Positions 1 through 6,601 of a stretch of DNA of 17,899 nucleotides are shown here, piece after piece. A program made the position numbers and the translations under genes. The stretch comes from DASXMX01 sp036794395 (GTDB lineage Bacteria > Planctomycetota > Phycisphaerae > Tepidisphaerales > Tepidisphaeraceae). The notes under the pieces are model-generated. The model worked only from the letters and a program-made list of their open reading frames with translations, did no database searches and had not been told where the DNA came from. Numbering within the stretch: the first letter of the stretch is position 1; each line of letters opens with the position of its first letter. The stretch is taken from positions 1 through 17,899 of the forward strand of contig DAIRGS010000143.1 of NCBI GenBank assembly GCA_036794395.1, written 5' to 3'.

Positions 1-14
1 AAAATGTGTATAAC

Positions 15-39
15 GGTGAGGCTGGAAGCCCGTGTCACC
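15..39. repeat. Short palindromic repeat, copy 1
   Basis: A 19-nt string GGCTGGAAGCCCGTGTCAC (20-38) recurs exactly at 13266-13284. Here it lies inside a larger imperfect palindrome with outer arms GGTGA/TCACC and inner arms GGCT/AGCC. It sits upstream of the Rieske gene. Two identical 19-mers 13 kb apart, both between genes, point to a dispersed genomic repeat. Its function is unknown. Confidence 0.55.
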
Positions 40-136
40 ACGGCGGGACTTTGTCATTCAGCATTTTTTAAGTTCTTCCCAGCTTCGTCGGGGTCGGATA
101 CAAAGCGGGGAGGGAAGTATTCAATTCAACCGTTTT

Positions 137-141
137 GGAGG
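137..141 (+). promoter_or_regulatory. Ribosome binding site that fixes the Rieske start
   Basis: GGAGG lies six bases before the ATG at 148. The same frame is open back to an ATG at 4, but the Shine-Dalgarno sequence and the Tat-type signal peptide that follows directly both favour 148. Confidence 0.75.
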
Positions 142-147
142 ATCGCC

Positions 148-600
148 ATGGATATCTCGCGACGGGACATGATGGTTTTGACAGGGGCGGTGGTGGCGGG
201 GTGCTGTGCGGGGTGCGGGGGGCCGGCTCGTCTGGACAAGGCTCCGGAGACGGTCGATGCCGGGCCGGTAACGCAGTGGGGCAGCGCGGGGGTGGACCCG
301 CGGTTTAAGGACTCGTTTGGGTTTTACATGATCAGCGACGGGACAAAAGTGTATGCGCAGTCGGCGCAGTGCACGCACCGCGCATGTACGGTGGATGTGG
401 CCAATGAAGGATTCGAATGTCCGTGTCATGGATCAAAATTCGCGAAGGACGGGCATGTTGTCGATGGCCCGGCCAAAAAGCCGCTGCCGCGGCTGGCGAT
501 CGATGTGGACGGGTCGGGCCATTTGATCGTTCATCCGCATAAGCGATTGACGGAAGATCAATATGGTTCGCCGGTGGGGATGGTGAGTGTGAAGGCGTAG
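148..600 (+). CDS. Tat-exported Rieske [2Fe-2S] protein
   Basis: A 150-residue single-domain Rieske iron-sulfur protein, expected to act in electron transfer outside the cytoplasm. The N terminus reads SRRDMMVLTG (residues 4-13), a twin-arginine signal, followed by a small hydrophobic stretch and a Cys-rich VAGCCAGC (16-23) that resembles a lipobox, so it may be a Tat lipoprotein. The cluster ligands are clear: Cys75 and His77 in CTHRAC, and Cys91 and His94 in CPCHGS. Cys80 and Cys93 are placed to form the disulfide typical of the bc1/arsenite-oxidase class. It is shorter than a bc1 Rieske subunit (about 180-200 residues) and has no cytochrome b, cytochrome c or oxidase gene beside it here, so its partner is unknown. 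It is followed by a 29-bp-arm hairpin 18 bp after the stop. The family call is secure; the specific role is not. Confidence 0.9.
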   Translation: MDISRRDMMVLTGAVVAGCCAGCGGPARLDKAPETVDAGPVTQWGSAGVDPRFKDSFGFYMISDGTKVYAQSAQCTHRACTVDVANEGFECPCHGSKFAKDGHVVDGPAKKPLPRLAIDVDGSGHLIVHPHKRLTEDQYGSPVGMVSVKA

Positions 601-618
601 GTCGATCAGTAGTCCACG

Positions 619-699
619 TGTCATCCTGGAGCGAAGCGAAGGATCTGAAACTCGAATGATTCACCGGGATCAGATCCTTCGCTGCGCTCCAGGATGACA
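619..699. repeat. Long inverted repeat (TCATCCTGGAGCG family), copy 1
   Basis: Arms 619-647 and 671-699, 29 bp each with one mismatch, around a 23-nt loop. The left arm begins TGTCATCCTGGAGCGAAGCG. The same arms, with a different loop, form a perfect 32-bp inverted repeat at 13310-13395, so this is a dispersed repeat family. Here it lies 18 bp after the Rieske stop and could act as a 3' mRNA hairpin or terminator, although no U-tract follows. Confidence 0.85.
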
Positions 700-762
700 A
701 TTTTGCGTTCACGGCGAGTGAGCAGGAAGATGGAGCGGACTGCCGCAGGGATGATGCGACAG

Positions 763-974
763 TGCTACAGTGGGGAAAGCGTAGCATTATGTAGCATGGT
801 GACGCGCCGGCCCTGAGGTGTATTGCAAGCGTTGGAGATGCAGTGGGTTACGGCGAGGCATCGGAAGGCGTTGGTGGGAATACGGTGCGACATTCGTGCA
901 ACAGGTGTAGCAAAGTGTAGCACGGGGGTCGATTTTCAGACGAAAAATGGGGGTCCGTGCAACACCTTGCTACA
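763..974. repeat. Array of TGTAGCA-like heptamers in a gene-free stretch
   Basis: The interval 601-992 holds no supported gene. Apart from the hairpin repeat it contains a run of related heptamers: TGCTACA at 763-769 and 968-974; CGTAGCA at 780-786; TGTAGCA at 790-796, 906-912 and 916-922; and the variant TGCAACA at 897-903 and 958-964. Three neighbouring same-orientation pairs (780/790, 906/916, 958/968) start exactly 10 bp apart, about one helical turn. This looks like a protein-binding array or a degenerate repeat; which one cannot be decided from the sequence. Confidence 0.5.
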
Positions 975-992
975 GTGCATGGATGGATGATT

Positions 993-1574
993 TCAGCGGC
1001 TCGAATCGACTTTCGCCGGGCGGGTTGCGGCTTCAATTGCTTTGAGCCGTCGATCGCGGTCGAGGTTGGCGCGTTCTGAGGTCGGGGGAATGATTGGCTC
1101 GGTGGATGGACGCGTTGTCGAGTGGTCTGTGAACCGCTGCATATTCTGTGCAATCGAGTTGGGGTTGAATTCCCAGAGTGCTTTGGCGCGCTGCTCGATC
1201 TCGCATCGCGCGTATCGTTCCCGGCGAAGCGTGCGTCCGCGACCGTCGAGGACAGTTACGGTGAACTGATCGGTGTCCGGGCTGGCGCGATCGCAGTCGA
1301 TTTCCATGATGACTTTGCCGTGGCTCAGGTATTTCTCGCTGACCAGGTGAAGTCGATCGACGCCGGTTTGATACAGCCAGTAGACCATCAACGTGTCGAG
1401 AAGCGTGTCGTGGCCGACACGGTTGACCGGCGTCAGTATGTTTTCCCACATGGTATCGACCTGTCGCTGGTCTTCGGGCCCGAGGCGCGGTGACAGGGGC
1501 AGGAACATGGGGCCGCAGCCGGTGGTGATTAGCGACAGTGCGAGGGCGAATTGGATCTTGAAGTTGGCATGCAT
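993..1574 (-). CDS. Putative lipoprotein, function unknown
   Basis: 193 residues. A short hydrophobic leader (residues 6-19) ends in LITTGC, a good lipobox with Cys20 as the lipidated residue, so the mature protein is probably membrane-anchored outside the cytoplasm. The body is polar with no further membrane segment. Three more cysteines occur at 94, 124 and the lipidated site excluded, so one pair (94 and 124) could form a disulfide. The C-terminal ~45 residues are rich in Thr, Pro, Arg and Glu and look disordered. AGGAG lies 9 bases before the ATG at 1574, supporting the start. It is monocistronic, with a 203-bp gap upstream in which I see no clear promoter, and the heptamer array begins about 20 bp past its stop. 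I do not recognise a family. Confidence 0.7.
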   Translation of the reverse strand: MHANFKIQFALALSLITTGCGPMFLPLSPRLGPEDQRQVDTMWENILTPVNRVGHDTLLDTLMVYWLYQTGVDRLHLVSEKYLSHGKVIMEIDCDRASPDTDQFTVTVLDGRGRTLRRERYARCEIEQRAKALWEFNPNSIAQNMQRFTDHSTTRPSTEPIIPPTSERANLDRDRRLKAIEAATRPAKVDSSR

Positions 1575-1777
1575 GCGGGGAATCTCCTAAACCATTTAGT
1601 CGCTCGACTGCAGAATGGGTTCATAATCAAGGAATACATCCAGTCTACGCGCACGAATCCGCGCGAGTAATTTGCAGTATGGGACGGCGGGGTGGTCTAA
1701 CGTTTTTGCGGTTATTCAGACGAGAAATGATCTGAGGTCAATCATCGAGAACTGGGAATGGTTCGGGATGAGATGCA

Positions 1778-2209
1778 TCAGCGGGTGGCATCTTCCCGAA
1801 GCGTTTCGAGGTCCGTGGAGGAAATGCCGTAAGCGGTAAGGGCGATCCGTCTCAGGAAAGATGCATGCACATCGGACGGGCGAAGCACATCGCCTAAGGC
1901 GACTGCCCGCCCGTGACGACCGGACCTGTAACGAATCAGCCAGCGAATCAGGAAGGCATTTGCAACGGCCCACGCGGCTATACCAACGGCGAACGTCAGA
2001 AGCATGACCGTGACAATAAAGGGCCATGCATTGGTATCGATCCCCGGCCACAAAACCCGCGTGACAACAACCGCAATCCCCAAGGATGCAAATGCCGTTG
2101 CCATGGCTGGGTATACCGCCCTGAAAAGAACCGCCGTCATGAACACGCGCGCCAGCCTTTGGCGATGCCGGGGAGTAAGCCTCTTTAGTCGCCGATAGCT
2201 GCGTGCCAT
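1778..2209 (-). CDS. Small membrane protein with two helices, function unknown
   Basis: 143 residues from the ATG at 2209. An in-frame GTG at 2215 would add two residues; neither start has a strong Shine-Dalgarno. The N terminus is very basic (MARSYRRLKRLTPRHRQR), then come two hydrophobic segments at about residues 34-54 and 63-90, then a basic stretch and a soluble tail of about 50 residues. By the positive-inside rule both ends should be cytoplasmic. Hydropathy and codon use look genuine, but no family is recognised. It lies downstream of tsf on the same strand, beyond a good terminator, so it is probably transcribed separately. Confidence 0.6.
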   Translation of the reverse strand: MARSYRRLKRLTPRHRQRLARVFMTAVLFRAVYPAMATAFASLGIAVVVTRVLWPGIDTNAWPFIVTVMLLTFAVGIAAWAVANAFLIRWLIRYRSGRHGRAVALGDVLRPSDVHASFLRRIALTAYGISSTDLETLREDATR

Positions 2210-2243
2210 TAACACGGATTGTTCCCGCTACAATTGTGTTTGC

Positions 2244-2265
2244 AAAGGATTATTAACGATCCTTT
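2244..2265. repeat. Small hairpin AAAGGAT/ATCCTTT
   Basis: Perfect 7-bp arms (2244-2250 and 2259-2265) around an 8-nt loop, about 35 bp upstream of the small membrane protein start and beyond the tsf terminator. It may be a second weak terminator element or an operator; there is no direct evidence for either. Confidence 0.3.
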
Positions 2266-2283
2266 TGTCCTATAGGGAGTCGT

Positions 2284-2320
2284 AAAAGAAAACCGGTGGG
2301 TGAAATCAATCACCGACCGG
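2284..2320 (-). terminator. Intrinsic terminator of tsf
   Basis: Read on the minus strand, an 11-bp stem (CCGGTCGGTGA paired with TCACCCACCGG, one mismatch) around a 6-nt loop is followed directly by TTTTCTTTT. It begins 28 bp after the tsf stop. The G+C-rich stem plus U-tract is a standard rho-independent terminator. Confidence 0.8.
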
Positions 2321-2348
2321 CAACTGAGTTGGGAATTGGGAATTCGGA

Positions 2349-3164
2349 CTACTGCCCGACTTCGAGACGGACGTACTTCTCAAGCGTCGCGTTGTTCGCC
2401 TTGAGATACTCGGCGACCGAGCCTTTGAACTTATCGGGGTTGACGAAGGGCTGTTCGAGGAGGACGCGTTCTTCGTAGAAGCTGCGCATCTTGCCCTCGG
2501 CAATTTTCTCGGCGATCTGCTGGGGCTTGCCGGTGGCCTTGGCTTGTTCGATGGCGATCTGACGTTCTTTTTCGACCAGTTCGGCTGGGACACCTTCGCG
2601 GTTCAGCGACACGGCAAGGGGCTTTGCGGCGACGATGTGGACGCCGAGGTCCTTGAGGACTTCGTCGGTTGCGTTGCCGGATACGCTGACCAGCACGCCG
2701 ATCTTGCCGGTGATGGTGTAGAGGTACATGCCGACCTTGCCGGCGGGGTTGCTCAGGACGGCGGTCTTGCCAACGCGGACGTTTTCGCCGGTCTTCTGGG
2801 CGACTTCGGTGGCTTCGGAGCTGACATTGGCATCGGTGGCGACATCGGCGGTGGGGTTCTTCAGGAGTAGGCGCGCGGCGTTGGTGGCCAAGGCGAGAAC
2901 GGCCTCGGTCTTGGCCGTGTAGTCGGTGTTGCAGTTGACCTCAACCAGGGCGGCGGATTTGCCGTCTTCGGCGCGGACGCCGATGACGCGGCCTTCGGTG
3001 GCGGAACGGGACGTGATCGAGTCTTTCACGCCGCGCTTGCGGAGTTCTTCAATCGCCTTTTCCAGATCGCCCTCGGTCTCAGTCAGGACCTTTTTGCACA
3101 CCATCATTGGTTGGCCGGTGCGGGAACGAAGTTCATTTACGAGTTTCGCGGTGATTTCAGCCAT
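2349..3164 (-). CDS. tsf: Translation elongation factor Ts
   Basis: 271 residues, close to full length for EF-Ts (E. coli 283). EF-Ts is the guanine nucleotide exchange factor that recycles EF-Tu from GDP to GTP form. The N-terminal UBA-like region contains ELRSRTGQPMMVCKKVL (residues 11-27), a recognisable variant of the family signature, which usually reads TGAGMMDCKKAL. The EF-Tu-contacting TDFV motif appears as TDYT (80-83) within EVNCNTDYTAKTE. Dimerisation and C-terminal regions follow, with the family-like ending LEKYVRLEVGQ. The start ATG at 3164 has GGAGA just upstream. It lies downstream of rpsB in the usual order, but 316 bp of repeat-rich DNA separate them. The gene ends at a strong terminator (2284-2320). 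Confidence 0.97.
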   Translation of the reverse strand: MAEITAKLVNELRSRTGQPMMVCKKVLTETEGDLEKAIEELRKRGVKDSITSRSATEGRVIGVRAEDGKSAALVEVNCNTDYTAKTEAVLALATNAARLLLKNPTADVATDANVSSEATEVAQKTGENVRVGKTAVLSNPAGKVGMYLYTITGKIGVLVSVSGNATDEVLKDLGVHIVAAKPLAVSLNREGVPAELVEKERQIAIEQAKATGKPQQIAEKIAEGKMRSFYEERVLLEQPFVNPDKFKGSVAEYLKANNATLEKYVRLEVGQ

Positions 3165-3193
3165 TGGGGTTCTCCAGCTAATTCAAATTCAGA

Positions 3194-3393
3194 TTCACCA
3201 CGGAGGCACGGCCTTCGGCTCTGAGGCTCAGGCTCGAAGAGAGGACACGGAGAATTCAAATTCCGATTTGGCCACAGATGAACACAGATGGACACAGATA
3301 AGAACAAAAAGGGCAAAACCTAAAGGCCCGCATTCATCTGTGTTTATCTGTGGCGATATTTCTTCTCTGCGTTCTCTGCGGCTCCGCGGTGAA
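3194..3393. repeat. Nested inverted repeats between rpsB and tsf
   Basis: The 316-bp rpsB-tsf gap is repeat-derived. Outer arms TTCACCACGGAGG (3194-3206) and CTCCGCGGTGAA (3382-3393) enclose inner arms CCACAGATGAACACAGATG (3272-3290, continuing to 3300) and ATCTGTG..ATCTGTGG (3335-3353). CACAGAT itself is repeated in tandem. CCACAGAT- and CACGGAG-type strings of this kind are dispersed intergenic elements in many planctomycete and related genomes. I see no open frame here with coding character. Confidence 0.65.
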
Positions 3394-3413
3394 TCATTTC
3401 GTGTAACACGAAC

Positions 3414-3440
3414 AAAAAGGGGCGAGGCAAGCCTCGCCCC
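3414..3440 (-). terminator. Terminator-like hairpin after rpsB
   Basis: A perfect 10-bp palindrome GGGGCGAGGC/GCCTCGCCCC with a 2-nt centre (3419-3440). Read on the minus strand it is followed by TTTTTG, giving an intrinsic-terminator layout 40 bp past the rpsB stop and 250 bp before tsf. It may reduce read-through into tsf. The palindrome may equally be one more dispersed repeat that happens to carry a U-tract. Confidence 0.5.
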
Positions 3441-3480
3441 AGGTGGACAATTATACGCAAGGCAATTTGACAAATCGTTC

Positions 3481-4368
3481 TTATCCGGCGGCGACGGGCT
3501 GTTCTGTGGGGACCTGCTCGACGGGGGCGGGGATATCGGAATTTGGAGCCGGGATCTCGGCGATGGGCACCTCGGGGGTACCCAGCGGGGCCGGTGCGCC
3601 TTCTTCGGCGCGGAACTGGCTGCGGGTTGAGCGGCGCCGGGCCGGCTGACCTGCGGGGTCTTCGGGCTTTTCGGTGCGGCCGATCTTGCCCTCGATCACG
3701 GAGTTGGCAAGCTCGCGGACGATGATTTCGATGGCCCGCATCGCGTCATCGTTGCCGGGGATGGGCAGATCGATGAGTTCGGGGTCGCTGTCGGTATCGA
3801 TCAGGGCGATGGTGGGCACGCCCAGCTTGCGGGCTTCCTTGACGGCGATGTGCTCGCGGCGGGTGTCGATGATGAACATCACGCCGGGCATGCGTTCCAT
3901 CTTGCGGATGCCTTCGAGGTTGGCCTTGATCTTCTCCATTTCGCGCTGTAGGGTGGCCTTCATCTTCTTGGAGTAGGTTTCAATCTGGCCGGTGGCCCAG
4001 AGCTTTTCGAGTTCTTCAAGGCGGTTCAGGCGGGCGCGGATGGTGCGGAAGTTGGTGAGCGTGCCGCCCAGCCAGCGTTCCGAAACATAGTGCATGCCGC
4101 ACCGGCGGGCTTCTTCTTCAACCGAGTGGCGGGCCTGCCGCTTGGTGCCGACAAACAGCACATCTTTACCGGACGCGACAACATTCTGAAGCAGGCGCTT
4201 GGCCCGCAGCAGTCCCTTAATGGTTTCCTTCACATCGATGATGTGAATCATGTTGCGCTTGCCATGGATGTAGGGCTCCATGCGGGGGTTCCAACGGCTG
4301 ACGCGGTGGCCGAAGTGGACGCCGGCGTCCACGAGGTCTTTAACGAGCTGGGCTTGTGACTCTGCCAT
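3481..4368 (-). CDS. rpsB: 30S ribosomal protein S2
   Basis: 295 residues. S2 binds the 30S subunit late in assembly, near the head-body junction, and is needed to recruit S1. The N-terminal signature region reads KDLVDAGVHFGHR (10-22) and the second signature lies at 161-189, starting PGVMFIIDTRREHIAVKEA. The conserved IPGNDDAMRAI follows at 203-213. The S2 fold ends near residue 230. The remaining ~65 residues are Pro/Ala/Glu-rich with a short basic patch (RRRSTRSQFR) and are probably disordered; E. coli S2 is 241 residues. The frame is open to a GTG at 4407, but the ATG at 4368 starts at the homologous position and has GGAG 9 bases upstream. Confidence 0.97.
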   Translation of the reverse strand: MAESQAQLVKDLVDAGVHFGHRVSRWNPRMEPYIHGKRNMIHIIDVKETIKGLLRAKRLLQNVVASGKDVLFVGTKRQARHSVEEEARRCGMHYVSERWLGGTLTNFRTIRARLNRLEELEKLWATGQIETYSKKMKATLQREMEKIKANLEGIRKMERMPGVMFIIDTRREHIAVKEARKLGVPTIALIDTDSDPELIDLPIPGNDDAMRAIEIIVRELANSVIEGKIGRTEKPEDPAGQPARRRSTRSQFRAEEGAPAPLGTPEVPIAEIPAPNSDIPAPVEQVPTEQPVAAG

Positions 4369-4451
4369 GAAACACGACTCCAAAGTTATCGACCGTGGCG
4401 GTGACACTCGTCCCCGAGTTTTGGAGGGAGCAAGGTCGTGGTGACGCCGCC

Positions 4452-4481
4452 GGCCGTCAGCCCGCGCAAGGACCGACGGCC
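4452..4481 (-). promoter_or_regulatory. Possible structured leader of rpsB
   Basis: A perfect 7-bp stem GGCCGTC/GACGGCC around a 16-nt loop lies about 85-115 bases upstream of the rpsB start, inside the predicted untranslated leader. Many bacteria autoregulate rpsB through an RNA leader bound by S2. The position fits such an element, but the match to any known leader class cannot be judged by eye. Confidence 0.25.
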
Positions 4482-4606
4482 AAGAATGCCGAACCTCGCC
4501 ATAGGGCTTGGGTGAACGCGGAAGTTGTAAAACAAAGACCCGCGGGCTGGTGCGCTCTCAGGCTAGAGAACCGCCGCGGGTAGGCTCCTGGCAAGCCAAG
4601 CGTGGT

Positions 4607-4635
4607 ACTGTAGCCATGGGGCCTTGGGCATGCAA
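4607..4635 (-). promoter_or_regulatory. Candidate sigma-70-type promoter for rpsB
   Basis: On the minus strand TTGCAT (4635-4630) and TACAGT (4612-4607) are separated by exactly 17 bp. This predicts a start near 4600 and a leader of roughly 230 bases before the rpsB ATG. Each hexamer matches the consensus at four of six positions. Confidence 0.35.
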
Positions 4636-4663
4636 GAGTGGGGGGAGAAATTGTCGGTTGATG

Positions 4664-4768
4664 AGTGGGCAGTGGGCGGTGGGCAGTGGGCAGGAATAGG
4701 GGGCTTGAGGGTTGAGGGGGCGGACGGGGGTGATTTTTCCTGCCGACTGCGCACTGCCGACTGCGCAC
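4664..4768. repeat. Low-complexity GTGGGCA and CTGCCGACTGCGCA repeats
   Basis: The 415 bp between rpsB and the DUF6263-like gene hold no supported gene. Next to the DUF6263-like stop are tandem GTGGGCA/GTGGGCG units (4665-4692) and, 48 bp on, two copies of CTGCCGACTGCGCA(C) (about 4740-4768). The two halves are loosely complementary in theme (GGGCAGTGGGC against GCGCACTGCC), resembling a degenerate inverted repeat. Confidence 0.45.
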
Positions 4769-4783
4769 CTTTTCTCTTGCTCC

Positions 4784-5740
4784 TTATTGCCTACTCGCTT
4801 CCACCGTTTTGATCTTGGATTCGATGGTCACGGGGACGGATTGCGGGCTGACATTGGGGGAGCGGGTGGTGGCGGCGCCGGCAAGGGATTGGGTGAGGGT
4901 GGAGCTGGAAATCCAACCGGTTGATTCCTGGACCTGGAGCTGGCCCAGCAGTTCGCCGTGGAACTCGTAATCGAATTTAGATTGTCCAAGTTCGAGGGTC
5001 GCTCCGGAGGCGGTCGAAAAGTGGCCGGCCACCTCAATGGTCGCAATGCCGTTTTCTCGATTTTTGAGCGTACACGTGGTTTCGAGAATAACGCCAAAGC
5101 CCGGCATAGCCTGGGGGCTTCGGACCCAGCTTTCGCCGACGGCAATTGGGCGGTCGGGCACGATGCCAAAAAGGTTCTGCAGGCTGTTTTTCATCCCGGC
5201 TTCGCTTAAATGCTGGCGGATGACCTTCTCGGCCGCAATTCTCGCGGGGCCTTCCACCCCGCTCAGCTTGGCCAGTACCGTGTTGGCGAGCTTATCGACG
5301 CCCTTGATACTGCTGACTTGTCCTTCCGCGCTGACAACTGCCGTAAAACTCTGGCCGATCAAGGTCGCCAGTCCAACGGCAGCCGGGGGCATGACTGTCG
5401 CCGGCTGGGTTGAATCGTAATTGGCATCTCCGGCGGGTGATTTTGAGCGAAGTGCGATCGAGTCATAGTGAATCGAGACGGTGGCTTGGTCGTGATCGTC
5501 TACTTCTTCGACCTTCAGGGTGTACCCCAGATTCAATGTTTGGGTAATGTGCTGTGCCACCCCCTGCACTGTTTGGTCGATTGTCTGATCGAGCGTGACG
5601 TTCATCGCGTGAACGTCGTCTTTGGAAAGCCGGAGCCTCAGATCGAGCTTTTCCTGCGCAAAAACAGGAGGGCCTGCAAGTGCAAGCAGGGCCAGAACAA
5701 ACGGCAGATATCGGGGCATTGATTGCAATTTCAGATTCAT
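4784..5740 (-). CDS. DUF6263-like exported protein
   Basis: 318 residues. The N terminus (about 10-29) is a Sec signal peptide ending VFAQ, so the protein is exported. The mature part alternates beta-strand-like segments with the pattern of DUF6263 proteins: a charged LDLRLRLSKDD start, VxQxITQTLNLGYTLKVEEVDDHD (a dozen-residue strand pair near 62-84), a YDSTQPA segment (108-114), LIGQSFTAVVSAEGQVSSI (127-145), and PIAVGESWVRSPQ (198-210). The function of this family is not known. The start at 5740 overlaps the stop of the upstream SGNH gene as ATGA, so the two are translationally coupled; an in-frame start at 5770 would lie wholly inside that gene. The family assignment is from memory of the pattern and is moderate. 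Confidence 0.75.
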   Translation of the reverse strand: MNLKLQSMPRYLPFVLALLALAGPPVFAQEKLDLRLRLSKDDVHAMNVTLDQTIDQTVQGVAQHITQTLNLGYTLKVEEVDDHDQATVSIHYDSIALRSKSPAGDANYDSTQPATVMPPAAVGLATLIGQSFTAVVSAEGQVSSIKGVDKLANTVLAKLSGVEGPARIAAEKVIRQHLSEAGMKNSLQNLFGIVPDRPIAVGESWVRSPQAMPGFGVILETTCTLKNRENGIATIEVAGHFSTASGATLELGQSKFDYEFHGELLGQLQVQESTGWISSSTLTQSLAGAATTRSPNVSPQSVPVTIESKIKTVEASRQ

Positions 5741-6411
5741 GGGATTTTGGCCGCGATGATGGGAACCCACAATTCATATCCTTTGCGGCTCATGTGCAGG
5801 CCATCGGCGCGAAACAATTCCTTACGCGGCTTGCCGTTGCCATCAATCATGACGGGCACAATATCGATGTAGTCCACGTCTTTATGCGTTTTTGCGTAAG
5901 ACTCGATCAGGCGATTGGCGTCGAGAATCTGCGTCATCAGTTTTTCGCGGGCGATGCTGGGCTTGATCGAGATAAATGAAATGGGCACGCCAGGCAGGGC
6001 GGCGTGAACTTTGTCGACCAGCTCGGCAAAATCGTGCAGCACCTGTTCGGGGCTCTTGCCGGCGGCCAGATCGTTGTCGCCGGCATACAGAACAATCCGG
6101 CGGGGGTGATAGGAGATAATAATACGATCGGCGTAGCGAACGCTGTCGGCGATCTGTGAGCCGCCAAATCCACGATTGATCACGATCAGTTTGGGAAAAT
6201 CCTCGGTCAGCGTGGTCCAGATTCGGATCGTGGAACTGCCTACAAAAAGCACCGCATCTTTGGGCGGCGTGGCTTTTTTATCAGCGGCCTCGAAAGCGGC
6301 GATTTCTTTTTCGAATGGCGCGTCGGCGGCGAAAAGCAATGGTACAAGGAAAAAATTGAGAAGCAGGAGCATGAATAGGGCACGAATCAAGAAGCGGGCA
6401 TGATTGCTCAT
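5737..6411 (-). CDS. Exported SGNH/GDSL-family hydrolase
   Basis: 224 residues with a hydrophobic signal sequence (about 8-29, ending FAAD). The SGNH blocks are all present: block I VGSST with nucleophile Ser60, block II GFGGSQ (81-86), block III YAGDND (109-114) with Asn113, and block V RADGLHMS (201-208) supplying Asp203 and His206. These enzymes cleave ester bonds; GDSL-like relatives include lipases, acyl-CoA thioesterases and carbohydrate acetylesterases, and the sequence does not say which substrate applies. It is the first gene of a two-gene unit with the DUF6263-like protein (4-bp ATGA overlap). The ATG at 6411 has only a weak GAG upstream. It is divergent from the giant surface protein gene, 190 bp away. 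Confidence 0.9.
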   Translation of the reverse strand: MSNHARFLIRALFMLLLLNFFLVPLLFAADAPFEKEIAAFEAADKKATPPKDAVLFVGSSTIRIWTTLTEDFPKLIVINRGFGGSQIADSVRYADRIIISYHPRRIVLYAGDNDLAAGKSPEQVLHDFAELVDKVHAALPGVPISFISIKPSIAREKLMTQILDANRLIESYAKTHKDVDYIDIVPVMIDGNGKPRKELFRADGLHMSRKGYELWVPIIAAKIP

Positions 6412-6440
6412 AAAGCGATCTCGTGGTTAGGCGACCGGAC

Positions 6441-6449
6441 ATTCTATCA
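6441..6449 (-). promoter_or_regulatory. Candidate extended -10 promoter for the SGNH unit
   Basis: On the minus strand TGATAGAAT combines an extended -10 (TGn) with TAGAAT, five of six consensus bases, about 30 bp before the ATG at 6411. There is no good -35 at the usual distance; a TTGACA lies too close (10 bp). Weak but well placed. Confidence 0.3.
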
Positions 6450-6601
6450 TGATCTTTGTCAAATCAGAGAAGTTGTAGAAACCGGCGTAACCGCTCTATT
6501 GCAAGAAGGGGCGCAAGCCTTACCATCAATTGCTTCGGAGTTCATTCATTTCACCGCCCTGCGGGGCACGTCGGGAATAATGTTGTAGCGGAGCGGAGAA
6601 A

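Noticed and set aside
4..147. N-terminal extension of the Rieske gene to an ATG at 4
   Set aside because: A strong GGAGG precedes the ATG at 148 and the Tat signal starts there; the upstream part overlaps a dispersed repeat.
619..699. Hairpin as a classical insertion sequence
   Set aside because: No transposase frame is enclosed, and the interval is only 81 bp.
332..787. Minus-strand open frame across the Rieske 3' end and the hairpin
   Set aside because: It overlaps a clear gene on the other strand, runs through the dispersed repeat and has no domain.
763..974. The heptamer array as a CRISPR
   Set aside because: Units are 7 bp in both orientations with irregular gaps; CRISPR repeats are about 25-40 bp with regular spacers.
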